A stretch of DNA of 37,050 nucleotides, from contig JAURPT010000169.1 in NCBI GenBank assembly GCA_030836535.1, positions 1 through 37,050 of the forward strand, written 5' to 3'. A program made the position numbers and the translations under genes. The DNA is from Alphaproteobacteria bacterium. Its GTDB lineage: Bacteria; Pseudomonadota; Alphaproteobacteria; SMXS01. Below are positions 1 through 7,562 of the stretch, one piece after another. Positions within the stretch are counted from its first letter, which is position 1. The number at the start of each line of letters is the position of its first letter. The notes under the pieces were generated by a model that had not been told where the DNA came from, ran no database searches, and saw nothing but the letters and a program-made list of their open reading frames with translations.

Positions 1-151
1 CACCAAATTCCTTGCGCCAGCGATAATAGGTCACCTTGTTCACACCGAGCTGACGGATCACTTCTCCTACCGTCATGCCCTGGCCGATCAACACATCAGC
101 CTCTCTCAACTTCCGGATAATCTCTTCCGCTGAGTACCGTTCGCCAGACAT
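1..151 (-). CDS. IS3-family transposase OrfA, N-terminal part (cut by window edge)
   Basis: About 50 residues are visible, starting MSGERYSAEEIIRKLREADV and ending YYRWRKEFG. This is the helix-turn-helix that opens IS3-family OrfA proteins: it binds the element's ends, and OrfA is normally fused to the DDE integrase OrfB by -1 frameshifting. The start ATG at 151 is preceded by a strong AAGGAGG ribosome site on the minus strand (about 157-163). A second ATG at 155 is out of frame. The DDE domain is outside the window, so activity of the element cannot be judged. Confidence 0.85.
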   Translation of the reverse strand, partial: MSGERYSAEEIIRKLREADVLIGQGMTVGEVIRQLGVNKVTYYRWRKEFG

Positions 152-216
152 TCATGCCTCCTTTTCCAGTTCAAAAATACTACCTCAAACTGGCTGCAAA
201 TACGGGGGCAAGGTCA
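1..216 (-). mobile_element. End of an IS3-family insertion sequence (partial)
   Basis: This is the 5' terminal part of an IS3-family element on the minus strand; the rest lies outside the window. The outer end reads TGACCTTGCCCCCG on the minus strand (203-216), which has the TG...CA type tip expected of IS3 elements, and the first transposase frame (OrfA) starts about 65 bases inside it. The tip is placed at 216 because the plus-strand reading frame of a different, repeat-type protein begins right after it. The other end and the target duplication cannot be seen, so the exact boundary is an inference good to a few bases. Confidence 0.7.
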
Positions 217-621
217 CTTGGGGTCGACGATACCGACTACGCCGCGTTGAACAGCCAGGTTAATGGTGGAACGCTGACACTCGCGCTGATCAGTGATGCA
301 GGTATTACCCAGGAAATCGACGATTATGACGTCTCCAATGACGATGTCACATCGACGGTTGACGGCAATACCATCATTGCTGAAGCCATCAGTAATGATG
401 CCGTTAACCTGATCTCGCTGAGTGCGGGTAACCCGTCTCGTCCGAGTGCTGACATTGTAAGTCTGCAGTACAACGACGGTTCAGCTGCAGTTGCCAGCAT
501 CTCCGGTGCGCAGATCGGCACAAATGCCTACGGTGGGTCTGGCAGCCGCCATTCCGTATCGGGCAACACCATCAGTGCTACTTCCATTGGCAACCGTGGT
601 GTGAACGGCATTACGCAGTAA
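217..621 (+). pseudogene. 5'-truncated repeat-type surface protein, cut by the IS
   Basis: An open frame of about 134 codons continues straight out of the IS end with no start codon of its own; the ATG at 154 that opens it lies inside the IS, so the fusion is accidental. The protein is rich in Ser, Asn, Gly, Ala and Val and holds two copies of a repeat, V-D-G-N-T-I-I-A-E-A-I-S-N-D-A-V-N and V-S-G-N-T-I-S-A-T-S-I-G-N-R-G-V-N. Such beta-strand repeats are common in adhesin or holdfast-anchor proteins; the pattern reminds me of HfaD-like proteins, but this is a weak resemblance. It stops at TAA and is followed by a clean terminator, so this is the true 3' end of an older gene whose front half was displaced or lost. 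Confidence 0.65.
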
Positions 622-644
622 GCCGAGCGAAAACAATATTGGGG

Positions 645-671
645 AAGGGGGCGGTTGGGCCCCCTTTTCTT
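645..671 (+). terminator. Rho-independent terminator
   Basis: An 8-bp stem AAGGGGGC / GCCCCCTT (645-652 with 659-666) with a six-base loop is followed by a T-rich run. It lies 24 bases after the TAA of the truncated repeat protein and would end its transcript. Confidence 0.85.
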
Positions 672-698
672 TTGTAGGTTGCCTCCTACTTTTTTAAG

Positions 699-1397
699 AT
701 GCTTAGCATCAGTCAATCCATGCGGGGGTCCGTCATCGTGAGCTTATTCAGCACTCCACCTAAATCAGCCAGCTCTTATTTTTGCGCCGCCGTGTCACTG
801 GCATTCTCAGTTTTTGTGACCAATTATGCGGTCGCCGTGGATTCGACAGGTGGTTACGGCCTAAGAGGTGTCGGGGCGCAGTCTTGCTAGCGATATCTCG
901 ACATTTTGGAAGTTCAGGATCCTGTCCAGCTGCGACCATTCCTGTCCTGGATGGACGGGTATATCAGTGGGATCAACCAATTGCAGGCAGACACCTACGA
1001 TGCTTCGCCCGTTGTTTCCTCTAATGCCATGGCATCAATGGTTCGGAATTTGTGCAGCACGAAGCCTGATATGAAATTTGAGACATCGTTGGCACAACTG
1101 CTGAATGCGCTCAAACCCTATCGCGTACAGAAAAATTCGCGTTTGGTTGAAGTGAGCGTCGACAATAATTTTGCCGCTGTTCGGCAGGAAACACTTGTCT
1201 GGATGTAGTCGGAAATGAGCGCATTGGGCTTCTATTCTGGAGAGGCCGACGGTGTCTTTGATGCGTCCACGCAAAGTGCGCTTGCTAACTTCCAGTCTTC
1301 GAACGGGCTGACCCCCACAGCGGTACCCGACGCGGATACAGTGATTAAATTTATTGAGTTGTCCACCGGGCGTGTACAGTCTGGGCAGGGGCAATAG
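699..1397 (+). pseudogene. HdeA-like plus peptidoglycan-binding protein, interrupted by two in-frame TAG codons
   Basis: One reading frame runs 699-1397 with TAG at 888-890 and at 1206-1208 and no frameshift. The N-terminus (start ATG 699, ATG 720 or GTG 738) has a hydrophobic signal-peptide-like stretch ending ...VTNYAVAVD. The middle part (about 880-1120) resembles the HdeA/HdeB acid-stress chaperone fold: a Cys just before the first TAG, the segment FLSWMDGYISGIN, and a second Cys in NLCSTKP followed by a leucine-rich helix. After the second TAG comes a typical peptidoglycan-binding_1 domain (ALGFYSGEADGVFDASTQSA...). An intact form would be a secreted periplasmic protein of about 230 residues. 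As written only fragments would be made. The alternatives are readthrough or a recent double mutation. The family assignment of the middle part is moderate, that of the C-terminal domain good. Confidence 0.6.
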
Positions 1398-1413
1398 TCG
1401 CTAAAATTGCCGG

Positions 1414-1818
1414 CTATACAGTGCGTTCAGCGCTTTGTTGATAGTCAAATCCATGCATCAATTTTGCCCATTGAACCGCGATCAATGCGCCTTTGATGCG
1501 GGGTAGCAAGACCAGGCAACTGATGGATATGGCCGGGACCAGGCCAGCCAGTACTGCCGTTGCAGACAGGTCCCAGTTGCGCAAGGCGATGATGGCAAGC
1601 GGCACAAAAATGTGACCCACGATCATAATGGTGAAATAGGCAGGCGCGTCATCTGCTTCATGATGGTGATAGGCCTCGCCACAATTCTGGCAGTGGTCTT
1701 CCACCTTCAGATATCGCCCGAATAATTCCCCCTCATTGCAGGACGGGCAGCGGCCGAAAAAGCCCCTCATGAGTGCAGGAAAAGTAGGCCTTTCGACCGG
1801 GTGATTGAGCTGTGTCAC
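1414..1818 (-). CDS. DUF983 family membrane protein
   Basis: A 134-residue protein of the DUF983 family, common in alphaproteobacteria and of unknown function. The N-terminal half has a zinc-ribbon-like set of cysteines (C24, C27, C43, C46 in CPSC and CQNC) inside the family signature RGFFGRCPSCNEG. Two hydrophobic helices follow at about 61-80 and 86-106, separated by RNWD. The start is GTG at 1818, backed by a GAAGGAC ribosome site. It ends in TAG, 16 bases from the convergent broken HdeA-like gene, and is divergent from the monooxygenase that follows. Confidence 0.85.
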   Translation of the reverse strand: MTQLNHPVERPTFPALMRGFFGRCPSCNEGELFGRYLKVEDHCQNCGEAYHHHEADDAPAYFTIMIVGHIFVPLAIIALRNWDLSATAVLAGLVPAISISCLVLLPRIKGALIAVQWAKLMHGFDYQQSAERTV

Positions 1819-1955
1819 GGACGTGTCCTTCGAGTTTCCAGCGCCTTCTTAATTCGGGTTTCTATTATCACTTCCTTTCGAGAAGTCATAGAAAATGGTG
1901 GCAATCATTTATGGGCAATGGTCCAATGGCGGCTAAGTGCAAGAGGGGAGAAACC

Positions 1956-2960
1956 GTGAGTAACTCAGTGAATTTTGGTATTTGGGCCGATTTCAGAAAC
2001 CCGACACAATGGGTCGTGCCCTTCGAAAGCTTCTATGAAGCAAGCCTAGACCAGATCGCTCTGGCTGAAGACTTGGGCTTTTCGTCTGTCTGGCTGACCG
2101 AACACCATTATTGCGACGATGGCTATACACCGTCCCCCTTTGTCATTGGAGGAGCCATAGCCAGCCGCACAAAGTCGATGCGGATTGGGACGAATTTGAT
2201 CATCCTGCCCATTCACGACCCGCTTCGGGTTGCAGAAGATGCAGCAACACTGTCCATCCTGTCGGGCGGGCGGTTCGACCTTGGTGTTGGCATCGGCTAC
2301 CGGCAGCTTGAATTTGATCAGGCGGGGCGCTCGCTGTCACATCGGCCCAGTCTGATTGAGGAGAGCATCGAAATTCTGCGCCGCGCCTGGCGGGGTGAGG
2401 CGATCAACTTCTCAGGCAAACGATTTGACATTGGTGATTTGCGAATTACCCCGGTGCCAGAGAACCCGCCCCGGATCTTCGTGGGCGGTATGGCGTCGCC
2501 CGCGATTCAGCGTGCGGCACGTATCGCTGATGGTTTTCTGTCCACCGGCGGTATTGGTCATGACGACTATATTGCCGCGTTGGACAGCGAAAACACCCCA
2601 GAAGAACGAACCGGTATTTATGCGGGTTGCTGGGCCATTATTGCCGAAGACCCGGAGGCCGAAGCCGCCCGTATCGGCGAACATGTTCTATATCAGACCA
2701 ATGAATATATCAGTTGGGGTGCCTTTGGCCCGCCTGAAGAAACGCCGCTATTTGAAACGCCGGCTGCGGCGATTGAAGGCGGTCTTTACGAGTTGTGGGA
2801 TGCCAACATGGCGATTGAGCGCTTGCGTGGGATGATCGATACATACCCGCAGATTCGAGATATTCATTTTTGGTCGCGATTCCCCGGAGAGACGGTCGAA
2901 TCCGGCACAACACGTTTACGGTATATTGCGGAGAAGGTGCTGCCTGCTTTGCGCGACTAG
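1956..2960 (+). CDS. Luciferase-like (LLM) flavin-dependent monooxygenase
   Basis: A 334-residue TIM-barrel protein of the bacterial luciferase/LLM class, which uses reduced FMN (or F420) and O2 to oxidise organic substrates. Visible family features are the N-terminal NFGIWADFRNP strand, WLTEHHYCDDGYTPSP (the loop near the flavin), LSGGRFDLGVGIGYR (the classic flavin phosphate region) and PPRIFVGGMASPAIQRAARIADG near the C-terminal side. The start is taken as GTG 1956 because AGAGGGGAG lies just upstream; the frame is open further up to 1812, but that part is not luciferase-like. It ends in TAG, overlapping the tail of the convergent response regulator. The substrate is unknown. Confidence 0.85.
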   Translation: MSNSVNFGIWADFRNPTQWVVPFESFYEASLDQIALAEDLGFSSVWLTEHHYCDDGYTPSPFVIGGAIASRTKSMRIGTNLIILPIHDPLRVAEDAATLSILSGGRFDLGVGIGYRQLEFDQAGRSLSHRPSLIEESIEILRRAWRGEAINFSGKRFDIGDLRITPVPENPPRIFVGGMASPAIQRAARIADGFLSTGGIGHDDYIAALDSENTPEERTGIYAGCWAIIAEDPEAEAARIGEHVLYQTNEYISWGAFGPPEETPLFETPAAAIEGGLYELWDANMAIERLRGMIDTYPQIRDIHFWSRFPGETVESGTTRLRYIAEKVLPALRD

Positions 2961-3682
2961 GGACTTAGGCGTCGGTGTTGACAATCATCTTGTAGCCCTG
3001 CCCCCTGATCGACTTGATCACAATATTGGAACCGGCGCCCTTGAGTTTTTTGGCGCAGGTGGGAAATGTGTACATCGATAGACCTATCGTATGAGTCCCA
3101 TTCCCGCCCGAGAACGGTGTAATACAGGTCTTCTCGGCTCAGGTTGGCCGACTTATGCTCGATAAACTGGCTTAACAAGATGGTTTCGATCTGGGTCAGA
3201 TTGATGACCGTATTGTCTGGGCCAATCAGTTTGTCATTTACCCCGTCCAGTCGTGTGCCGTCTTCCAGCTTCAGAGGGTCTGCCGTGGGTGCATTTTCAT
3301 TCTTGTAGCGCTCTGATCGTCGCAGCTGGCTGCGAACACGTGCCAGCAATTCGGTTGGGCTCACGGGTTTGGGCAGATAGTCGTCCGCCCCCGCTTCCAG
3401 ACCGTTGACGCGCTCTTCGGTTGCGCCAATGCCGGAAAGGATAATGATAGGCATGTCGGTTGCTACCCGAATTTCCCGGGCGACATCCAGTGAATCGCCG
3501 TCGGGTAAAATGCGATCCAGTATCATCAGGTCAATATTGTCGGCTTGCGTGAACGCCATAGCGTCAGCACAACTCTCGCCATGTTCAATCTTGTAGGAAT
3601 GTCGTTCAAGATAGCGCGCCAAATCCATGCGCAGTCTCTTGTCATCGTCTATTATTGCAACGACAGGCTTTGCCCGTGTCAT
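2957..3682 (-). CDS. OmpR-type response regulator with frameshifted C-terminus
   Basis: A receiver domain (1-115: acidic D12-D14, phospho-acceptor D56 in LMILDRILP, K105 in PKPVSP) is joined to an OmpR/PhoB winged-helix DNA-binding domain (about 140-212, ending SIDVHISHLRQK). After residue 212 the frame is wrong: the expected ending, which should read roughly LKGAGSNIVIKSIRGQGYKM, is present one base over and would stop at TAA 2965-2967, giving a 238-residue protein. The shift sits in a run of six A on the coding strand (T6 at 3046-3051 on plus), one base too long. As written the recognition wing is lost and 29 unrelated residues are added up to TAG at 2957. No sensor kinase is adjacent. It is either a sequencing indel or a real loss of DNA binding. 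Confidence 0.8.
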   Translation of the reverse strand: MTRAKPVVAIIDDDKRLRMDLARYLERHSYKIEHGESCADAMAFTQADNIDLMILDRILPDGDSLDVAREIRVATDMPIIILSGIGATEERVNGLEAGADDYLPKPVSPTELLARVRSQLRRSERYKNENAPTADPLKLEDGTRLDGVNDKLIGPDNTVINLTQIETILLSQFIEHKSANLSREDLYYTVLGREWDSYDRSIDVHISHLRQKTQGRRFQYCDQVDQGAGLQDDCQHRRLSP

Positions 3683-3788
3683 CCGTACCCGGTCTCACGA
3701 ATACAACCTTACCCATGCCGTCCGGCAAGCCGAACAACCGCCAGAGCATATCATGGAAAAATCGCATGCAAAGGCTTTTGGGCGCTGA

Positions 3789-4199
3789 TTATGCCCCTGC
3801 TTCTAGCGCCTTTCGGATTGTATTCGCCAGAATACTGCTGGAAAAAGGCTTCGACAGTCGCTCAGAGCCTCTGGGTAACAAGTTGCGATCAGACAATGTG
3901 TCGGCAGAATAGCCTGACATATAGATAATCCTGCAGCCTGGGTGCAGTGCGAGAACTTCCTCAGACACTTCCCGTCCGTTAAGGGACCCAGGCAACATGA
4001 TATCTGTCAGCAGCAGGTCTGGCGTGAAACCGGAGCACTTCAACTGGCCCAAAGCTTCATGACCATCAACTGCACTGATGACGTCATAACCAAGCTTCTT
4101 CAGAATGGTGACAATGGTATCCTTGACCAGTTGTTTGTCTTCTACCACCAGTACGGATTCAGAGCCCCCGTTCAGTGCTTTATGCAAGGGTACATCCAT
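3789..4199 (-). CDS. Stand-alone CheY-like receiver protein
   Basis: A 136-residue single receiver domain. The acidic pocket E20-D21, phospho-acceptor D66 in LLLTDIMLPGSLNG, the IYMSGYS switch region and K117 in LSKPF are all present. The sequence resembles the receivers found at the C-terminus of hybrid histidine kinases, but the minus frame upstream is closed by TGA about 30 bases before the ATG at 4199, so this is a free-standing protein and not the tail of a kinase here. A weak GGAAGCAG sits upstream of the start. It precedes the OmpR-type regulator on the same strand by 106 bases and may be co-transcribed. Its partner kinase is not in the window. Confidence 0.8.
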   Translation of the reverse strand: MDVPLHKALNGGSESVLVVEDKQLVKDTIVTILKKLGYDVISAVDGHEALGQLKCSGFTPDLLLTDIMLPGSLNGREVSEEVLALHPGCRIIYMSGYSADTLSDRNLLPRGSERLSKPFSSSILANTIRKALEAGA

Positions 4200-4342
4200 A
4201 TAACTTCTGCTTCCGCTGCAAAACAGGATTCAGGTTGCTGGGTCGTTAAGGTGAGGAGAAATAATCCCCACATCCATAGTAGAGCCTTTTGCTCTGTCGA
4301 AAAGCAACGCTGCAGCAGTTAAGAATTGTTAACTAACCGGCG

Positions 4343-4828
4343 CTAAAGCAGTATTGCAACATGCTCGGCGCGTTCGCCGTGGCCTTTTTCTTCCTTGCCG
4401 TTCTGGCGCAACAGCTTGCCCATTTCAGGGTCGCCCAGGGCCTGTGCCCAACCCTCATAAAGGGCTTCACCGCCATATTCGCCTTCGGCGATGGTGGCCA
4501 TCAGGTCCGGTGTGGGGGCAATCCCTTCGGGAACAGCGTAATATGGGTTTTCATCCGGTCCGGGTACGGCAAAATCTTCCCCGTTCAGCATCTTGATCAC
4601 GCGGATCAGCCGGTGGGCATGGGCCATTTCTTCCCGGCCACTGCGTGCCAGCAGGTCGGCGGCCTCTTCATTGGGGGCAGCATCAGCCAGCGCCTGATAG
4701 AAGCCCTGGCCGCTTGCCTCCAGACAGACCATGATCTTTAGGTCATCAACGCTTGGTGTTGTCACTGTGCCAATATGAGCAAATGCAGCATCGCCGTCCG
4801 CCGGCATATTTTCTGGTAGACCAGACAT
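4343..4828 (-). CDS. Ferritin-like / rubrerythrin-type diiron protein
   Basis: A four-helix-bundle protein with two pairs of iron-ligand motifs: CLEASGQGFY then SGREEMAHAHR, and GEYGGEALYEGW then NGKEEKGHGER, giving the Glu...ExxH twice-repeated pattern of the ferritin-like superfamily. Members handle peroxide, iron or reactive oxygen, or serve as diiron oxidases; no rubredoxin-like Cys4 domain is present. The frame is open to a GTG at 4909, but that start has no ribosome site and would lie over a promoter-like sequence, so I prefer ATG 4828 (161 residues). It is divergent from the SnoaL-like gene. Confidence 0.75.
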   Translation of the reverse strand: MSGLPENMPADGDAAFAHIGTVTTPSVDDLKIMVCLEASGQGFYQALADAAPNEEAADLLARSGREEMAHAHRLIRVIKMLNGEDFAVPGPDENPYYAVPEGIAPTPDLMATIAEGEYGGEALYEGWAQALGDPEMGKLLRQNGKEEKGHGERAEHVAILL

Positions 4829-4882
4829 GAAATTCTGCTTCCACAGGGCTTCTACTGGGCCCTTTTCTTCCCATGCACTCTC

Positions 4883-4911
4883 TATATAAAAATGGCTGTT
4901 TTGGATCACAA
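4883..4911 (-). promoter_or_regulatory. Possible sigma-70 type promoter for the ferritin-like gene
   Basis: On the minus strand TTGTGA (4906-4911) and TATATA (4883-4888) are spaced by 17 bases, each matching 4 of 6 consensus positions. Its place just upstream of ATG 4828 fits, but such matches arise by chance. Confidence 0.3.
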
Positions 4912-4970
4912 AAATTCATTGCGTCTGCTGTCTGTCGGGTTACCGTTGAAGCCATGTCCTAGGGGGGAAC

Positions 4971-5453
4971 ATGACGATAGAAGAACTGGCAGCCCGTGTG
5001 CAGCGGTTGGAAGACCTGGCGGGAATCCAGGAACTCAAGGCACGCTATTGCGCGGGTTGTGACGACGATCACAATTCAGAAACACTTTCCGCCCTTTTTG
5101 TGGAAGACGGGGTCTGGGACTTTGTTGGCACAGCGCGGTGTGAGGGTATCCCGGCCATTCGGGAATTTATGGATAATCTTCGGTCCAGCGGCACCATCCG
5201 CAATTCGGCCCATATGGTGACGAACCCGAATATTCAGATTGATGGCGACACTGCCACCGGTCACTGGCGGTTCATGATGATCTACACGGGCAATGTGGGT
5301 GATGGCACGACCCAGTTTCATCGCATCATCGGCTACTATCAGGACGAATTAGTTCGCGTTGATGGCAAGTGGTTGTTCAAGAGCCTCACGCCGATGGTTG
5401 AGGAAAGCGATTCCTACCCCGTGATTGACAATCTTATTGGTTCAAAGATGTAG
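4971..5453 (+). CDS. SnoaL-like (NTF2-fold) protein
   Basis: A 160-residue protein of the SnoaL-like/NTF2 superfamily, whose members act as small-molecule isomerases, dehydratases or hydroxylase partners. The N-terminal helix TIEELAARVQRLEDLAGIQELKARYC is the usual opening, followed by DDDHNSETLSALFVEDGVWD and a curved sheet with NIQIDGDTATGHWRFMMIY. The ATG at 4971 follows an AGGGGGGAAC ribosome site. It is the first gene of the plus-strand run and lies 7 bases ahead of the second LLM gene, so the two are very probably co-transcribed. Known relatives in catabolic clusters often act on steroid- or terpenoid-like rings, but the substrate here is not known. Confidence 0.75.
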   Translation: MTIEELAARVQRLEDLAGIQELKARYCAGCDDDHNSETLSALFVEDGVWDFVGTARCEGIPAIREFMDNLRSSGTIRNSAHMVTNPNIQIDGDTATGHWRFMMIYTGNVGDGTTQFHRIIGYYQDELVRVDGKWLFKSLTPMVEESDSYPVIDNLIGSKM

Positions 5454-5460
5454 GTTCACC

Positions 5461-6582
5461 ATGGCCATTATTGATGAAAACAGCACAAATCCGCTCCTGA
5501 GCAGCGCTAATCGACTAAAGCTCGGGATTTTTGGCGTCAATGTCTCGAGCGGCTGCTCGATGACAGACATGCCCGAGACCATCAAGGTCGAATGGGATGA
5601 ATCTGTCCGCATTGCCCAATTGGCTGAATCCATTGGCATTGAAGCCATGGTGCCGGTTGCCCGTTGGCGGGGCATGGGTGGTTCGGTCAATTTTAACCAC
5701 CGTAATTTCGACCCCTTCACCTGGGCGGCCGGCCTGTCGGCTGTCACCAGCCGGATCGCGCTGTTCTCTACCTTCCATATCCCGACGGTTCATCCCGTGC
5801 GCGCGGCCAAGGAAGTGGCGACCATCGACCACATCTCGGGCGGGCGGTTCTGCCTCAATATGGTGGCGGGCTGGAATGACAAGGAAATCGCCATGTTCGG
5901 TGCGCCGCAGAAGGACCATGACGAACGTTACGATGTTGCCGATGACTGGATTTCGCTCTGCAAAGCACTTTGGTCCACCGATGGCACCTTTGATTATGAC
6001 GGGCCGTATTATCCGGTGGCGGATGCCTATTCAGAACCCAAGCCCGTCCAGGCACCGGCACCCGTTTTGATGAGTGCCGGTAATTCACCGCGCGGCCAGC
6101 ATTTTGCGGCCAAGCATACGGATTTGAATTTTGTGGTGGCGCGCGACCTGGAAACAGTCGGCGATGCCGTCAAAGGCGTGAAGCAATTGGCGCGAGAGGA
6201 ATATGACCGTGACATCCAGGTGTTTGGCCAAGCCTATATTGTCTGCCGCGAAACGGAGAAAGAAGCGCAGGACTATGTCGACTATTACGTTAACCAGCAG
6301 GGTGACTGGGAAGGCGTGCGCAATCTGCTCGATGTGCTGATTCCCAATTCACAGAGTGCTTTGGGGGATGATTGGGAGGCGATGGCCGCCAATATGATCG
6401 CCGGCTATGGGGCGCTGCCACTGGTTGGCACGAAGGAACAGATTGTTGAAGGTCTGCAGGGTTTTGCCGATGCGGGCGTTGACGGCCTGACCCTGTCTTG
6501 GGTGGACTATGAGGCAGGCCTCAACCAGTTCCGTGATGATATTTTGCCGCTTATGGTGCAGGCCGGGTTGCGTGAAGGCTGA
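5461..6582 (+). CDS. LLM-class flavin monooxygenase, RutA/SfnG-like
   Basis: A 373-residue luciferase-like monooxygenase. LGIFGVNVSSGCSMT, VPVARWRGMGG, ISGGRFCLNMVAGWN and the GNSPRGQHFAAKHTD segment are typical of the subgroup holding RutA (pyrimidine ring opening) and SfnG (dimethyl sulfone monooxygenase). Such enzymes need FMNH2 from a separate reductase and split C-N or C-S bonds or oxidise carbonyls. ATG 5461 is chosen; the frame is open to 5425, but that part overlaps the previous gene and lacks family similarity. It ends in TGA six bases before the TAG of the convergent third LLM gene. Confidence 0.85.
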   Translation: MAIIDENSTNPLLSSANRLKLGIFGVNVSSGCSMTDMPETIKVEWDESVRIAQLAESIGIEAMVPVARWRGMGGSVNFNHRNFDPFTWAAGLSAVTSRIALFSTFHIPTVHPVRAAKEVATIDHISGGRFCLNMVAGWNDKEIAMFGAPQKDHDERYDVADDWISLCKALWSTDGTFDYDGPYYPVADAYSEPKPVQAPAPVLMSAGNSPRGQHFAAKHTDLNFVVARDLETVGDAVKGVKQLAREEYDRDIQVFGQAYIVCRETEKEAQDYVDYYVNQQGDWEGVRNLLDVLIPNSQSALGDDWEAMAANMIAGYGALPLVGTKEQIVEGLQGFADAGVDGLTLSWVDYEAGLNQFRDDILPLMVQAGLREG

Positions 6583-6588
6583 TAGCGC

Positions 6589-7428
6589 CTAGCCAACTCT
6601 TTCTGCCAATTCCGCCAAGGGCTTCAAAACGTCTGCACTGTGCGGCGGCGGCAGGTAGAACACCATCAGGTCCAACCCCGCCTCTTTGAAGGCTTTGCAG
6701 TTTTCTTCCAACTCATCCAGCTTATCCATTTCGGCAGACTGGTGAATGGAGGTCATGATTTCAGACGGGTCCCGGCCAATATCAGCACAGCATTGGTGCA
6801 GCACCTCGCGCTTGGCGATAAAACCCTCCAGGTCGAAGGCAGCATAGTTCCAGTGCTGGGCATATTTAGCCACATTGGGCAGGGTGCGCTTTTCGCCATT
6901 GCCGCCAATCAGTAGCGGCGGGTGTGGTTGCTGGATGGGCGGCGGGTTGTTACGCGCATCCGTCAGGGAGAAATAGTTACCAGAGAAGTTCGAAACCTCC
7001 TGCGTCAGCAGGGAATGGATGACCGCGAGGGCTTCGTCGAACCGGTCGAAACGCTGTTTCATGCTGCCAAGCTCGATGCCATAGGCGTCGCATTCTTCCT
7101 CGTTCCAGCCAGCGCCCAGGCCGAGTTCTAACCGTCCGCCAGAGACAATATCCAGTGTCGAGATCATATTCGCCAACACGGCTGGGTGCCGATAGACGAT
7201 GCCGGAGACAAGACAGCCCACGCGAATACGCTTGGTCGCCTGCGCCAGTGCCGTCAGCGTGATCCAGGCCTCCATGCAGGGGCCGGTCGTGTCGGGCACA
7301 TTGATGGGGTAGAAGTGGTCAAAATTCCACGCTGAGTGGAATATTTCCATCTCGTCGGCAGTCTGCCAGACAGACAGCATATCTTCCCAGGTGGTGTATT
7401 GCGGTGATGTCTTGATGGCGTAGAGCAT
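6589..7428 (-). CDS. Luciferase-like (LLM) flavin-dependent oxidoreductase
   Basis: A 279-residue LLM protein, third of the family in this window, with the usual flavin-site segments SGGRLELGLGAGWNEEE and PPLLIGGNGEKRTLP and the barrel strand TKRIRVGCLVSGIVYRHP. In several LLM subfamilies this form is F420-dependent, but this cannot be decided here. The ATG at 7428 is backed by an AAGGAGGGG ribosome site; the frame runs up to 7518 without family similarity. It is transcribed away from the amidohydrolase gene at 7563, with 134 bases between them that must hold both promoters. It is convergent with the RutA-like gene. Confidence 0.85.
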   Translation of the reverse strand: MLYAIKTSPQYTTWEDMLSVWQTADEMEIFHSAWNFDHFYPINVPDTTGPCMEAWITLTALAQATKRIRVGCLVSGIVYRHPAVLANMISTLDIVSGGRLELGLGAGWNEEECDAYGIELGSMKQRFDRFDEALAVIHSLLTQEVSNFSGNYFSLTDARNNPPPIQQPHPPLLIGGNGEKRTLPNVAKYAQHWNYAAFDLEGFIAKREVLHQCCADIGRDPSEIMTSIHQSAEMDKLDELEENCKAFKEAGLDLMVFYLPPPHSADVLKPLAELAERVG

Positions 7429-7562
7429 TGTCCCCTCCTTCTGTTCCCCTCTGTGGACGCTAGAAACGGCGCGGGGGCCTGTCAACCTGCCATTGCTTTT
7501 GGCTAATTGATAGAACACTATGCCTGCATACGCGTGGCGGCATGCGTAGAAGGGGAGAGACC

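Noticed and set aside
154-216. Genuine N-terminus of the repeat-type protein at ATG 154
   Set aside because: This part lies within the IS tip and is antisense to the OrfA leader; the frame continuity is accidental.
3040-3055. Programmed -1 frameshift at a slippery A-run in the response regulator
   Set aside because: The correct frame needs +1 (or -2), and the run does not sit as an X-XXY-YYZ heptamer in the zero frame.
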